Below are positions 42,030 to 54,094 of a stretch of DNA of 64,000 bases, piece by piece. The first letter of the stretch is position 1, and each line of letters opens with the position of its first letter. The notes under the pieces are model-generated. The model made no database searches. It was not told the DNA's origin and saw only the letters and a program-made list of their open reading frames with translations. This DNA is from Prionace glauca (taxonomy: Eukaryota; Chordata; Chondrichthyes; Carcharhiniformes; Carcharhinidae): positions 39,605,603-39,669,602 of the forward strand of contig CM075760.1 of assembly GCA_037974335.1 (NCBI GenBank). Direction: 5' to 3'. Made by a program: the position numbers and the translations under genes.

Positions 42030-44262
42030 ATAGAAACATAGAAAAAACTACAGCCCAAATAGACCCTTCGGCCCACAAGTTGCGCCGAATATGTCCGGAC
42101 CTCCTAGGCTTACCTATAACCTTCTATTTTATAAGTTCCATGCACTTATCCAAAAGTTTCTTAAAAGACCCTATCGAATCCACCTCCACCACCACTGCCG
42201 GCAGCTGATTCCACTCACCCACCACCCTCTGAGTGAAAAACTTACCCCTGACATCTCCTCTGTACCTACTCCCCAGCACACAAAACCTGTGTCCTCTTGT
42301 GGCAACCATTTCAGCCCTGGGACAAAGGCTCTGAGAATCCACTCGATCAATACCTCTCATCATCGTATACACCTCAATCAGGTCACCCCTCATCCTTCGT
42401 CTCTCCAAGGGGAAAAGACCGAGCTCTCTCAACATATCCTCATAAGGCATGCCATCCAATCCAGGCAACATCCTTGTAAGTCTCTTCTGCACCCTTTCTA
42501 TGGCTTCCACACCCTTCCTGTAATGAAACGACCAGAACTGAGCACAGTGCTCCAAGTGGGGTCTGACCAGGGTCCTACATAGCTACAACGTTATCTCTGG
42601 ACTTCTAAACTCAATTCCGCGATTGATGAATGCCAGTGCAGAGGGATCTCGGGGTCCTTGTGCATGAGTCGCAAAAACCCAGCTTGCAGGTGCAGCAAGT
42701 GGTCAGGAAGGCGAATGGGATGCTGGCCTTCATAGCGAGGGGGATTGAATATAAAAGTAGGGAGGTCTTGCTGCGGCTATATAGGGCATTGGTGAGGCCG
42801 CAGCTAGAGTACTGTGTGCAGTTTTGGGCGCCGTACTTTCGCAAGGATATTTTGGCCTTGGAGGGAGTGCAGAGGAGGTTTACTAGACTGATGCCGGAGT
42901 TGAGGGGGTTGAGCTATGAGGAGAGGCTGAATAAACTAGGCTTGTACTCGTTAGAGTTTAGAAGAATGAGGGGAGATCTCATTGAGACGTATAAGATGAT
43001 GAATGGGATGGATAGGATAGAGGTGGAGAGACTCTTCCCGCTCAGAAAGGACAGTAGGACTAGGGAGCACAGCCTCAAGATAAAGGGGAGGCGGTTTAGA
43101 ACGGAGTTGAGGAAGAACTTCTTCACTCAAAGGGTGGTGAATCTCTGTAATTGTCTGCCCGTTGAAGTGGTAGAGGCTACCTCGCTAAATATTTTTAAGA
43201 CGCGGGTTGATGGGTTTTTGATAAAAGAGGGGATTAAGGGTTATGGGGAGAGGGCGGGAATGTGGAACTGAGCCTCGACAGATCTGCCATGATCTTATTG
43301 AATGGCGGGACAGGCTCGAAGGGCCAGATGGCCTACTCCTGCTCCTATTTCTTATGTTCTTAGTATACCATACGCCTTCATAACCACAGCCTCTACCTGC
43401 GAAGCTGCTTTGAGTGTCCTATGAACCCGGACCCCAAGATTCTTCTGATCTTCACACTGCCAAGAGTCTTACCCTTAATATTATATTCTGTCGTTCTATT
43501 TGACCTGCCAAAATGAATCATCATACTTATCTGGGTTGAAGTCCATCTGTCACTTCTGCGCCCAGTCTTGCAGCCTATCAATGACTCGTTGCAACTTCTG
43601 ACATCCCTCCACACTATGCACAACACCTCCAACCTTTGTGTCATCAGCAAACTTACCAACCCATCCCTCCACTTCATCATCCAGGTCATTTGTAAAAATC
43701 ACAAAGAGCAAGGGCCCCAGAACAAATCCCTGGGGCACTTCACTGGTGACCGACCTCCATGAGAAAAAAAGAATCTACAACCACTCTTTGACTTCTGTGG
43801 GCAAGCCAGTTCTGAATCCACAAATATCCCCTTGGATCCCATGCCCCCTCACTTTCACATTAAGCCTTGCATGAGGCACATTATCAAACGCCTTGCTGAA
43901 GTCCATTTGCATTACATCTACTGCTCTTCCTTCGTCAATGTGGTTTGACGCATTGTCAAAAAATTCAATCAGGCTCGTAAGGCCTTTGACAAAGCCGTGC
44001 TGACTATTGTTGACCGTACTATACCTCTCCAAATATTCATAAACCCCGCTTCTCAGGATCGTCTCCATCAACTCACCAACTACTGAGGTAAGACTCACTG
44101 GTCTATACTTTCCTGTGCTATCTCTTGTCCCTTTCTTAAATAAAGGATTCACATCCACAATCCTCCAATCCTCCAAAACCTCTCCTGTCTCCATTGATGA
44201 CGAAAAGATCATCGCCAGAGGCTCAGCAATCTCTTCCCTCGCCTCCCACAGATGTGAAGTAG
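42030..44262 (-). mobile_element. CR1-type LINE, minus strand, split by a younger LINE
   Basis: Reads from 44262 to 43366 and continues from 42635 to 42030. The RT (43775-44212) has NPLFKKGTRDSTGKYRPVSL, HGFVKG and QMDFSKAFDNVPH. Downstream come MPQGFVLGPLLF and KFADDTKVGG (43560-43740). The C-terminal part (42124-42555) runs to GKFFTQRVVGEWNQLPA, and the 3' tail is GGCCGAAGGGTCTATTTGGG. The join GATGAATGCCAG/TATACCATACGCC is seamless when 42636-43365 is removed. It has several frame breaks, and the endonuclease is missing. Confidence 0.9.
42636..43365 (+). mobile_element. young CR1 LINE, 3' part, inserted in an older LINE
   Basis: Near-identical to 36305-37015. It keeps an open C-terminal frame of about 210 codons (GVLVHESQKPSLQVQQVVRK to KGYGERAGMWN) and ends in the ATGTTCTTA tail. 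It is 5'-truncated with at most a two-base (AG) target duplication, as expected for CR1. Confidence 0.93.
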
Positions 44263-44489
44263 ATTCTTAGACATATCAGCTGATTCACAAAACAGATACT
44301 GGACAGCTAGATAAAATGATTGATAGACACAGGAATTGATGCATTGACATACAAAGCAGATATATGATCAGTGGACAGTTAGATAGATAGAGTCATAGAC
44401 ACATGAATAGAGTTACATAGATTAGCAGCCACATCAACTGCTGGACTAGCACGTGAATTGGATATATGGTGAGCAGGGGCTAATTTCCA

Positions 44490-44745
44490 GGTGATAGACG
44501 GCTTGGGGTCACTGTCCGTGCAGAGTTTGCACGTTCCCATCGTGTCTGCATGGGTTTCCTCATGATCTTCCAGTTTCCATCCACCGTCCAAATGATGTGC
44601 TGGTTAAATGCTTTGGCCATGCTAACTTCTCCCTCAAGTGTGCCCGGACAGGAGCCGGTGTGTAGCAACTGGGAGATTTTCATAGTCACTTCATTACAGT
44701 GTTAATGTAAGGCTACTTGTGACACTAACAAATAAAACATTATGA
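44490..44745 (+). mobile_element. tRNA-derived SINE (tail type A), head-truncated
   Basis: Body from GGGGTCACTGTCCGTGCAGAG through CAAATGATGTGCTGGTTAAAT to the tail TCACTTCATTACAGTGTTAAT, GGCTACTTGTGACACTAACA. Confidence 0.85.
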
Positions 44746-44849
44746 ATAAATAAGCAGGAAGGCACAGTGTGATCAATTCTGAACAAGAGATGGGTACACA
44801 CAACCTTTTATATATGAAGAGAGACTATGAAGGATGTAATTACAGTAGA

Positions 44850-45255
44850 GGGTGAAGAGGAGGCGCACAAGAATGTTGCGTGGGCTGGAGCGTTTTAGCT
44901 ATGAAGAGGGGCAGGTTAGTCTGGAGTTGCTTTCCTTAGAGCAGGGAAAATGAGAGGGGGGGGGGGCGTCTGATGGAAGTGTACAAAATTATGAGGGAAA
45001 TAGGTATTGTGAACAGGAAGGGACATTTCCCATTAGTAGAGAGGTCAATAATAAAGCAACATAAATTTAAGGTAATGGTCAGTAAATTTAGAGGGGATCT
45101 GGAATCAAAATACTTTCACCCAGTGGATGGTGAGGAACTGACTGCCCGAAATAGTGGTACAGGCGGCAACCCCTCACAACATTTAGGAAACATTCAGACG
45201 AGCGTTTGAAACGCTATGGCATGCAAGGCTACGGACCAAGTGCTGGGAAATGTGA
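44850..45255 (+). mobile_element. CR1-type LINE, 3' fragment
   Basis: GAATGTTGCGTGGGCTGGAG, GTGTACAAAATTATGAGGG, GAACAGGAAGGGACATTTCCC and GGCTACGGACCAAGTGCTGG. It contains a G-run at 44959 and is decayed. Confidence 0.75.
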
Positions 45256-45259
45256 CTAT

Positions 45260-45835
45260 TATCCCTTTCCGCTTCTGCTCACTGTACAGCTGGAGCCAAT
45301 GTGTTTTGTGTCTCTAGCACCAGAACCAGACTCATTCTGATTTCACCAGGGCTAGTGCATTAGGTTGCATTTTATCCCTCTGAATGTCATCGTTCTAATT
45401 GAGTGACACTATTTCTGAGGAAAGGCGTGAATCTCTAGACGGATGAGACAGTAATCATAATTTGCTGCATAAATGAACATTTGTGACATTTTAGTTATTC
45501 AATATTTGGCACTTACTGCTTTAAGAAAAAAGACAATTATTATTGGTTCTAAAGACGGTGTTACCAGTTGCAAATTCTGGGTATATCCTTGTAAAAACTG
45601 CTATTGTTGTGCAAAGGGTCCTGGTGTCCTAACACACAATCACTGAAAGCCAGCTTGCAGCGACTGCAAGCAGTTTCAAATGCTGCTTGTTCCTGCTGTT
45701 TTTGACGATGAGGTCAACAATGTTACTCTGACTATTGGAGGGTTCCTTATGCAGTGAGCTGCTTGACATTTCCCTAAATTCCTGCTGTATGTGTTTGCTG
45801 AACTTCACCTTTCAATGGTGTTACAGAGGGAGGAA
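45260..45835. other. no supported gene
   Basis: Should include the leader exon of the VH pseudogene, but no leader with a donor is recognisable. Confidence 0.4.
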
Positions 45836-45837
45836 TC

Positions 45838-46145
45838 ACCATAGAATCCCTACACTGAGAAGAGGCTATTTCACCATTGAGTCTATACCCAGGCCCACTC
45901 TGCCATGTCCCCGTAACCTCTGCTAATCACCCAATCGATACACCTTCCGCTAATTAGGGGCAAGTTAGCATGACTAAACCAGCTAGTGTGCACATCTTTG
46001 GACTGTGGGAGGAAATTGGAGCATTCGGAGGAAACCCACGGGAAGAACGTGTAAACTCCTCACAGGTAGTATTCAGGTCTAGAACAAAAATCTGTTGCTT
46101 GATGCTGTGTGGCAGCAGTGCTAAACACTGTGCCACCGTTCCGTC
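45838..46145 (-). mobile_element. tRNA-derived SINE (tail type B), minus strand
   Basis: Reading plus: ATAGAATCCCTACACTGAG (tail), TTTGGACTGTGGGAGGAAAT, GGAAACCCACGGGAAGAACG, GCAGCAGTGCTAAACACTGTG (head). It ends 36 bp before the acceptor of the VH pseudogene. Confidence 0.85.
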
Positions 46146-46180
46146 CTTCACAATAACGGATGTCTCTTTGACTTTAACAG

Positions 46181-46469
46181 ATGTCCACTCAGAAGTAGTT
46201 CTGACGCAGCCGGAGGCAAAGAAGCAATTTCGAGTATAGACTCTGACCCTGACCTGCAATACCAGTGGCTTTGACTTCAGTGGCTACTGGCTGTACTGGT
46301 ACCATCATGGTCCCAGTAAGAGGCCAGACTGGCTAGTTTCCTACTATGATGAAGACATACAGTGGGGAGACTCGAAAATGAACCACTGTTTCTAAAGAAC
46401 TTGCAAACAATATTTTTGATTTGGATGTCAGATTTTTGCCGATGGCTGCTTACTAGACTGCACAGCGAA
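46181..46469 (+). pseudogene. immunoglobulin heavy-chain-like VH segment, pseudogene
   Basis: The acceptor (CTTTGACTTTAACAG) is intact. The exon reads DVHSEVVLTQPEAKKQFRV, then a TAG (46237-46239), then TLTLTCNTSGFDFSGYWLYW, WYHHGPSKRPDWL with an antibody-type FR2, and YYDEDIQWGD. A frameshift follows at about 46370-46380 and the second Cys region reads Y-stop-T instead of Y-Y-C. The heptamer CACAGTG (46470-46476) is perfect and the 23-bp spacer is kept, but the nonamer is now a poly-A run (46500-46508). It is the closest relative of the intact VH-like gene 2 kb downstream. No leader was found; a SINE lies directly upstream. Confidence 0.9.
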
Positions 46470-46744
46470 CACAGTGAGGCGGGTTAGCCCCAGATTTGTA
46501 AAAAAAAAACAAACTAGAGGAACTGCACACAGTTTGTCCCTTTCATCAAACTCCAATAGATTCATTTCTGACAACAATTCATGGAACCATAGTGTTACTC
46601 CACCGCACAAAATAAGGCCATCGACCTAATGTACGGATATCACGCCCGGACAGTCACTTCCTTATAAATCTCATGTGGCTAAAATTTGTTCAGTGGAAAG
46701 AGATTTTTTTTATATCACTCAAACTTTTGAAATCCTGGCAGAGC

Positions 46745-47090
46745 TGGTCAGACTGGATTCAGGAATGTGCTTCCTCTGGCTGCGGGGTGGCGTGGGAGTG
46801 TCTAAAACAGAGAGTTAGCGCTACAAAAGACACGATAGGTCATTTAGGAGAAATGTTTTCACTCAGAAGCTGTGAAACTCTCCATAACAGGAAGTTACGG
46901 AGGCCAAATTACTGAATATATTTAAAAATGAAATAGAGAGATTTCTGAATCTAAAGGTTGAAGGGTTGCAGGGAAAAAGCGAGAATAGACTATTGCAATA
47001 GACGATCAGCCATGATCATAATGAATGAGGGAGCAGGCTCTAATAGCCAAATGACCAATGCCCGCTCCTATTTTCTGTAATTCAATGCTA
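46745..47090 (+). mobile_element. LINE 3' fragment
   Basis: TAAATTACTGAATATATTTA-type words, GAGATTTCTGAATCTAAAGG, GATCAGCCATGATCATAATGA and GAGGGAGCAGGCTCTAATAG, with a CR1-type tail. Confidence 0.7.
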
Positions 47091-47159
47091 ACAAGTCGAC
47101 CATGTACAGCCGCAGCATGGAACATATTACCATCATCCAAGATTCAATGATCATCCTTG

Positions 47160-47760
47160 GATGATCATCTGGCTTAATCGCCTATAAAAGCTACCTGGAT
47201 GTGCACCGGATGTTCTCCAAGACTACGGACCAGATGCCATTCTGCTACTGCGGCCCGTTGACTGAACGAATGAAGCTCCAAAAACACTCAAGACGCTCGA
47301 TACTATTTAAGACTAAACAATTCACTTGATGGCTACCAATTCCATAAATATTGACTTCCTGCCACCGACACAAAGTGGCAGACGTGGCACAGTAGAAAAC
47401 ATTTAGACATGCAGGAATTCGCTAAGCACTTTCAAACACTACCATCTAGAAAATAAGAGCAGCAGATACCTGGGACCACCACTACCTGGAGATTCACCTC
47501 CAAATCACTCCCATCCTGATTTGAAAAGATTCTCCAGACAACGCACGTAACTACAGGATAATGGATCATTCTTTACACAGCTGGGATCTGGAATGCGTAA
47601 TGCGTGCCCTGGATGAAGATTCAACAACAACTTTTCCTGAGCATTGGATGTATTTTTTGAATTGGAATATGAAGCGATCTGTGGAATGTACAGGGGAGAT
47701 TATCGGTGTTGTCATGTCAGTGAATTGAATGGGCAGTTTGGTCAGCATGTGACTGTCATG
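47160..47760 (+). mobile_element. non-LTR element, C-terminal/3' fragment (second family)
   Basis: ACCTGGATGTGCACCGGATG, AAGCTCCAAAAACACTCAAGA, AAGAGCAGCAGATACCTGGG and CACCACTACCTGGAGATTCAC. The last part (47560-47640) resembles another LINE tail. It is decayed and its boundaries are approximate. Confidence 0.55.
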
Positions 47761-48139
47761 CTAAGAGCCAATTTTATTAAATCATTTTGTTAAAGCAAAA
47801 TGGAATCAGTCTTCCAATGAAAATAACGTTCCAGACGGTACTGTGAACGGAAACATGCGGAATATGATTCAATTCGCCCTGAGTAACAATGAATCTTTGC
47901 ACTGCATTTAACAATGAAAATTCGTTGGCGCCCATTCTGTGTTGATGTGGATATATTGTCACGTGTTGACAGTATCTTCTATTCTAGACAGCCAATAATT
48001 AGTGTCTTGTCAAAACCCTCCCCCTGCACTTGTACAAACCCTTGTGTCTAACGATCAGGATTTAAAGATAAGCCCAGTGCTCTGTTCAGTGAGTGACTGG
48101 AGGGATCCCGGGAGGAGGGTGTCAAAGTTAACAAGCTCC

Positions 48140-48614
48140 ATGAGCATGGCGCTAGCAATATCTCTCGGTCTGTTTCTTGGCATCGTCTCCTGTGAGTGGT
48201 TGGATATTTTCAGAAAGTTTCCACAGTCTCTGCTTAACATTAATCATTCCCGGTAGCGTAACACAAACTGGATTCATCTCACTATATATTTTTTTCTTTT
48301 GGTTAGCAGGCGTCCAGTCAGATGTGGTGTTGATCCAGCCAGAAGCAGAGACGGGGATAGTAGGGCAAACCCTTACCCTAACCTGTAAAACTAGTGGATT
48401 TGATCTTAGGAGCTACACCATGCTTTGGTACCGACACAGTCCCGGGAAGGGTCTGGGCTGGCTCCTTTGGTACTACTATGAAAACAGCAAGGAGTACAAT
48501 CCGGAGTTTGGTGAACGAATCACTGCGTCCAAGGACCTTTCCAACAGCGAATTCAAGCTGTCTATTAGGACTTTAACAATGGGAGACAGCTCTATATATT
48601 ACTGTGCTCAACGG
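48140..48614 (+). CDS. VH-like V gene (VH-delta type, intact)
   Basis: Encodes an antibody-heavy-chain-type variable domain. The leader exon 48140-48191 (M-S-M-A-L-A-I-S-L-G-L-F-L-G-I-V-S) ends in a split codon at GTGAGT; a second in-frame ATG is at 48146. The V exon starts at 48310, or 48307 if the earlier AG of TTAGCAG is used, and ends at 48614. It reads VQSDVVLIQPEAETGIVGQT, first Cys (LTCKTSGF), Trp (LWYRH), the VH hallmark SPGKGLGWLLW and DSSIYYCA with the second Cys, then QR. There is no stop or frameshift. It lies 8.3 kb upstream of the D segment in the same orientation, with no other V recognised between. Use in TCR delta is inferred from position. Confidence 0.92.
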
Positions 48615-48653
48615 CACAGTGATATTGATCATACCCAGCCCTGTACAAAAACC
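48615..48653 (+). other. 23-RSS of the VH-like gene, full consensus
   Basis: Heptamer CACAGTG (48615-48621), 23-bp spacer (48622-48644), nonamer ACAAAAACC (48645-48653). Both elements match the vertebrate consensus at every base. Confidence 0.97.
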
Positions 48654-48659
48654 CACAAG

Positions 48660-50260
48660 AGGAATTGTAGCCATTTCCCTGCTTTTTCTTTCCATTCATG
48701 AATGTCCACCTTTAATTTTCTTTATATTTAATGGTTTGTTCGGCCACATCAAATGGTGTTTGAGAGTCAACCGCATTGTTGTGTGGATATGCCGTCACAG
48801 GTAAGCCAGATCAAGTAAGGAAGATAGATTTCTTTCCTTAAAGGATATCCGTAAATCAGATCAGTCTTTACAACAATCGACAATTGTTTCATGGTTTTCA
48901 TTAGATTTTTGATTACTTAATTCAAATTACAATACCAATCTTTGTGGAATTCGAACCCCCGTTGCACAATAGTTATTCCAGTGGTCTGTGTTCTGGCGTG
49001 GAACACCGCCCCAGATAGGATCTGGAAAAGTGGAGAAGCACTGTTTATGGAGAGGGTGGGGTGGGTGGGGTGTGGGTGTTGGTTGAATCCAGTTCGAGTA
49101 ATCTCACCAGGGAGGGGAAACTTCGAGATGGAGATTTTGCAAATGTTCCGAAACTGTTGAGATTCTTACAGGATCTGAAAGCAGGAAACACAACCCAGGG
49201 ATACCACTAAAAATATCCCCCTGGAGCGTGTGTTTATTTGGACACATACCAGATCCCCCACCGCCCACCCCTCCTACTCTCCCTCCCCACCACAGCATCA
49301 TCTCCCCCCCACCCACTCCCCCACCACCTCTCGGGTCAATCACTGAACAAAGAAACGGGGAGTTTTCACATACTTTGACTCAGTCACAGGGGTTTGTACA
49401 ATAGACAGAGAGGTGTTTTGAGATGACACAAACTTTTGGTTGCCTGCAGTCGAGCTCTACTGTAAACATGACTACATTATCATTAAAACAAAAGGGAATC
49501 AGTAAAGACTCACTGCTATTCAGAGCGGGCTGAAGCATATCCCTGATGTTGCCGTTAACAACACTGTTCTCAGCATAAACCCCAATCTGTGACTGATACC
49601 AGGATGTTTTCTGGGTATGTTTCAATTAGATAGGATTGTAGAACTGTATCCATCACAGTCCATTGAAACCACTGATTCGATTGAGAACAACCCAAATGGT
49701 TTCTTTGCCCCATTTATTCCACAAATACATTTATGTTCCCGCTGAAACCGTTTATTCCATTGTCAACGGAAGTTACCACTCAGAATACATCCAGCACCCA
49801 CCAACGTCTTACCTTTCGGAGGACTCTGGATATCATTTATATGGAAAATCCAAGGAGAGGCAGTTGTATTGGTGGGAAGAAAAATGTTAAACTGACGCAA
49901 AATTAAGAAGATTTGTTCCAGTTTAGAGTGGCCCCGGAGTAGCGTCGGTGTTACCCGGCAAGTTGCAATGTTTCAGAAGCTGCCCATTATTTACGGCGGG
50001 AGAATTGGTTCCATCGTAATTTTCAAACGAGAAACAGTTCTGTGTTGGCAATGTCTACATTGCATATGCTTTGTGCCAATTGTGGGAACGCGGGAACAAG
50101 TCGGGAAAGATTTTGAATTATAAAATCACCCAACTAGGTAGAACAGGTTTATAGGAACACCATGACTTCGGATCTTTTCGCCATGGTCGTTCCTATAGTG
50201 CTCTAACAGTATATGTTCAATCATTAATGGTTGTCGTATGTCGATGCGGGACTATGGGGA
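48660..50260. other. no supported gene
   Basis: Includes a short C-rich stretch at 49250-49330. The rest looks like unique or heavily decayed sequence. Confidence 0.4.
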
Positions 50261-50261
50261 G

Positions 50262-50535
50262 GTGGTGACCTACTGGTATTGTCGTTAGATCAATAATTTA
50301 AAGGCCCAGGTGGCTGATTCGTGAATAACAGTCAAGTCTGCCCAAGGCAGTTGGTAAAATTTGAAAACAATAAAATAAAATCTAATGACGACTATTGTCG
50401 ATGGCTCCAAAACCCCATCTTTTTTCATTCATGCAGCTTTGGGGAAGGAAACATGCCATCCTGACCTGGCCTGGTATAAACGTGATTCAAGATACAGAGT
50501 GATGTTGTTGAAACTGAAATGTTTTTTGTCAATGG
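50262..50535 (+). mobile_element. second tRNA-like SINE family, copy
   Basis: Head-like start (TACTGGTATTGTCGTTAGATC), middle (ATAAAATCTAATGACGACTAT, CCAAAACCCCATC) and end (GGGGAAGGAAACATGCCATCC, TGACCTGGCCTGG). Related pieces are at 53.3, 54.1 and 55.6 kb. It is decayed. Confidence 0.6.
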
Positions 50536-50984
50536 CAACACCCAACATATTTCAGGTATGAAAGCAGGATTTGAGGAGCATTTAGATGAACACTCCAAAC
50601 TTTTTATATACAAGGCAGTGGATCAAATGCAGCAACATGGAGCTGTCTGATGGCCAAGGCAGACAAACATGGATGAAGGGCTATAAAATGCCATGGCCTA
50701 ATGGCTAACTCACCAGCTCCCCTTTCAATTCGGCTATGGGACATTAAACGTCTAACAGAGAAGGCAAAAGATTTTATATCATATCCAAACGCGGATGTGT
50801 GACACAGCATAACTTACACAGTTTTGTCGTTCAAACAGGAGGATTGGGCTGGAATCCCCAACGATTTCGAGACGATAACCCTACACAATTAACCAGGAAA
50901 AATGAGGCGTGGAAGTTGATCATAACTGAGTCAGAATACAGCTGAAATCTGACATGTGTGCAGAAAAACAGTGTGTAACATGCA

Positions 50985-51120
50985 CTGTAGCCAGTCCTCA
51001 AACCTCCTTTGACAGTACATTTAAATCCCATGAGCTCTACCTTCTAAAACGACAGGACCAGCAGTCACAGTGGAATCGCCATCACCCGGAGGTTGTTAAG
51101 GTGCCAGAGAACAAAAAAAT
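50985..51120 (+). mobile_element. non-LTR element fragment (second family)
   Basis: CCTCCTTTGACAGTACATTTA, ACCTTCTAAAACGACAGGACC and ATCACCCGGAGGTTGTTAAG align with the 47.2-kb fragment. Confidence 0.5.
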
Positions 51121-51477
51121 AAGTTTGTTACGAATCCCATATGTTATGTTCTGACTAGACCCAACAGTGTTTCTATTTTGATATTAGTGTAATGATAAGG
51201 TGTTTCGCTCCAGATCTGATTCTATTGACACACGAGGATGCGCTTATCAAAACTAACTTTACTTAACAGTACAGTTTGACTATAACAAATGAATTAGTGT
51301 AACTTTTCCTAATTGAAATACTTAGCTTAACAAGATGCAATTCTTAGCCGCTAATTCATCTCTATTACTTCAAATTCAAGCAACATTCCTCTGGTCGACT
51401 TAGAACTCCTCTTCAAAATCAGCTAGCAAGCCTTACTTTTGTGCTTGTTTTTGTTAGAAGTCCAAAAACACCGCTGG

Positions 51478-51776
51478 AGAGAGAAGCAGACAGGGAGAGA
51501 GAGAGAGACAGAGAGAGAGAAAGAGAGAAACAGAGAGAAGAGAGAGAGAAGAAAAGAGAGAGAGAGAGACAGAGAGAGCAAGAGACAAAGAGAGAGAGAG
51601 AGAGACAGAGACAGAGAGAACGAGACAGAGAGAGAGACAGAAAGAGAGAGAGAGACAGGGAGAGAAAGAGACAAAGAGAGAGAGAGAGAGAGAGAACGAG
51701 ACAGAGAGAGAGACAGAAAGAGAGAGAGACAGAGAGAGAAAGAGACAGAGAGAGAGACAGAGAGAGAGAGAGATAG
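51478..51776. repeat. (GA)n-rich microsatellite
   Basis: About 300 bp of GAGAGACAGAGAGA-type repeats; the long open frames there are artefacts. Confidence 0.97.
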
Positions 51777-52009
51777 AGCTCTTTCTTCTTTCAGGACCAC
51801 GCAGAAACTGACGATTTTCAAATAAAAGTGAGCGTTGTGTTTTCCTTGCAAGCCCATTCACGTGACCCTGGCTCTGTCAATCAACCCACTCAAAACCTGC
51901 TCTGAAATAACATGGTAAAAAACAAAATAGACAAAAATCCATCAACTCAGATTAAAACAATCACATCTTTAGCTGAAATGAAAAAATTGCCTGCATTAGC
52001 AGTGTTTGA

Positions 52010-53105
52010 CCTTCTGGCTCGGCCATAGAAGAAAGAGAGTAGCGGTGGGGGATGTTTTTTTTCTGCATCGATGTCTGTGGCAAGTGATGTTTCAAGTGAT
52101 CAGTGCTGGGACGTCTGTTGTTCGTAAATATCTAAATGTCTTGAAAGTAAACGTACCTGCTCTGATTAGCAAACTTGCGGTTCATACTACAATTGGTAGA
52201 GTTGTGGATAGTGATGAAGATTGTCAGAGAACACCACAGGATCATCGATAGGCTGGAAAAATGGATGAAGAAATGGCAGATGGAATTTAGTCTGGACAAA
52301 TGCGAGGTGATGCATTTTGGTTAATCCAATTGAGGTGGGAGCCATAAAATAAATTGCAGAACCACCAGGAGCATAGACACGCAGAGAGCTTTGGGAGTAC
52401 AGGTGCCCAGATCCTTACAAGTGGCAGCACAGGTGGAAAAGGTGGTAAAGAAAACATATGGCATGCTTGCCTTCATTGGACGGGGCATTGAGTAAAGAAG
52501 TTGGCAATTACAGTTGTATGAAACTTTCGTTAGGCCACATTTTGAGTACTGTGTCCAATTCTGGTCACCACACTACCAGAAGGACGTGGAGGCTTTGGAG
52601 GGCGTGGAGAAAACGTTCACCAGGATGTTGCCTAGTATGGAGGGTATTAGCTGTGAGGAGAGATTGAATAAACTGGGACTGTTTTCCCTGGAAAGACGGG
52701 GGCTGAGGGGCGACCTGGTGAAAGATTATAAAATTATGGAAGCTATAGGTAGGTTGAACAGTGGAATCTTTCTCCCAGGGCAGAAATGACATTACAAGGG
52801 GGCACAAGTTCAAGCTAAGGGGGAAAGGTTCAGTTGAGATGCATGGAGGAAGTTTCTTACACAGAGGCTGGTGGGGGTCTGGAAGTCATTGCAAAGTGAG
52901 GTGGTTGAGGCAGTCATTTTAATAACTTTTAAGACAGATCTTGATAGGCATATGAAGAAATGATGAATAGAATAAGAATAGAATAGAATAAGAATAGAAT
53001 AGAATGATGAATGATGAATAAGCGGTTGGTTTAGATAGGATAACATGATCAGCAGCGGTTTAGAGGGCTAAAGGGCCGGTTGTTGTGCTGTACTTAGTTC
53101 TTAGT
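52010..53105 (+). mobile_element. CR1-type LINE, 3' third
   Basis: GATCAGTGCTGGGACGTCTG (RT motif before the catalytic box), GGCAGATGGAATTTAGTCTGG, GCATGCTTGCCTTCATTGGAC, CACTACCAGAAGGACGTGGAG and the tail GGCTAAAGGGCCGGTTGTTG. It has frame breaks and an internal AATAGAATAAG mini-repeat at 52965-53005. Confidence 0.88.
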
Positions 53106-53194
53106 TCATTGTGCAGACAAGTCGGCCCTTGTAATACAGAGTTGAATTTTAAACATACCTCTTACAAGAAACATGATAGAAATTAATTTCTTTA

Positions 53195-53330
53195 AGGCAC
53201 AGTATCGTCACTGGTTCTCCTCCAAATCATTCACCATTCCAACTTCTAAATATATTACTATTTCTTATCTGTCACTGGGCGAAAATCCTGGAATTCTCTC
53301 CCTAACAGCACCGTGGATGTAAATATCAGA
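53195..53330 (+). mobile_element. non-LTR element fragment (second family)
   Basis: TCACTGGGCGAAAATCCTGGA and CTCTCCCTAACAGCACCGTGG. Confidence 0.6.
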
Positions 53331-53500
53331 AAATTAAATCTAATGGTGACCCAATTCGATTGCTACCAAAACCCACCTCCTTTCCTTGTAGGGAAGGAGA
53401 ACTGCTATCTCTGTTTTGTCTATTCTGCTCATGACTCAATATCAACAGCAAGTGATTGACTCTGAAATGACCTTGCAACACATTTATTTGAAGTGATGGG
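53331..53500 (+). mobile_element. second tRNA-like SINE family, fragment
   Basis: TTAAATCTAATGGTGACCC, ACCAAAACCCACCTCC, GTAGGGAAGGAGAACTGC and AGTGATTGACTCTGAAATGAC. Confidence 0.55.
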
Positions 53501-54094
53501 CAACAGGTAATAAATCCAGAGGGTATTTCAGGATAAACTATCTTGCACAACGAGTGTTGAAAACGTGGAACGTCCTTTCAGAAAACGTAATTTTGGCCAA
53601 TTCTATTAATATATTCATGGGTAGATAAGGTGTGCAGAAGTGCAAGTGAAGATTAGAATGATACAAGTGTGAGATAAAGGTCGGCGAGAAGGGGCTCTTG
53701 TGGATCATCTACAGCAGCATAATTTTTACAACCTACACTCATCCTTTCAGCACATTGAAGCTGCTGCGCCATTTAACATGAGTGTGATTGATCAGTGACT
53801 ACAAATCTACCGTCCTGTACGTTTCTATATCTCTGAATCCACTTAAAAGACATGGATTTGCGTTTCAGATGCATTCAACAACTGCACAAGCAAGGTTCCC
53901 TGGCGGTGAACAGTAGAAAGTACTGCACATCCCTTTCGGCTTCTATATATTCCCATCTGTCCTTGTAAAATGTGCAAACTCAGATATATTTTCATCTTGC
54001 TTTTCGTGTAACGCATTGATGGAGAATACAAATAGCCTTAGCCATGAGCCTTAAAGGACACTGACTGGCAGCAATGACCAATGTTAACATCTCC

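Noticed and set aside
47780-49620. Possible extra D or V relics with TACTGTG or TTTTGT words
   Set aside because: No heptamer-spacer-nonamer set with 12 or 23 bp could be found, and no V framework codons.
51423-51861. Arg/Glu-rich and Ser/Leu-rich frames on both strands
   Set aside because: They come from the GA microsatellite at 51478-51776.
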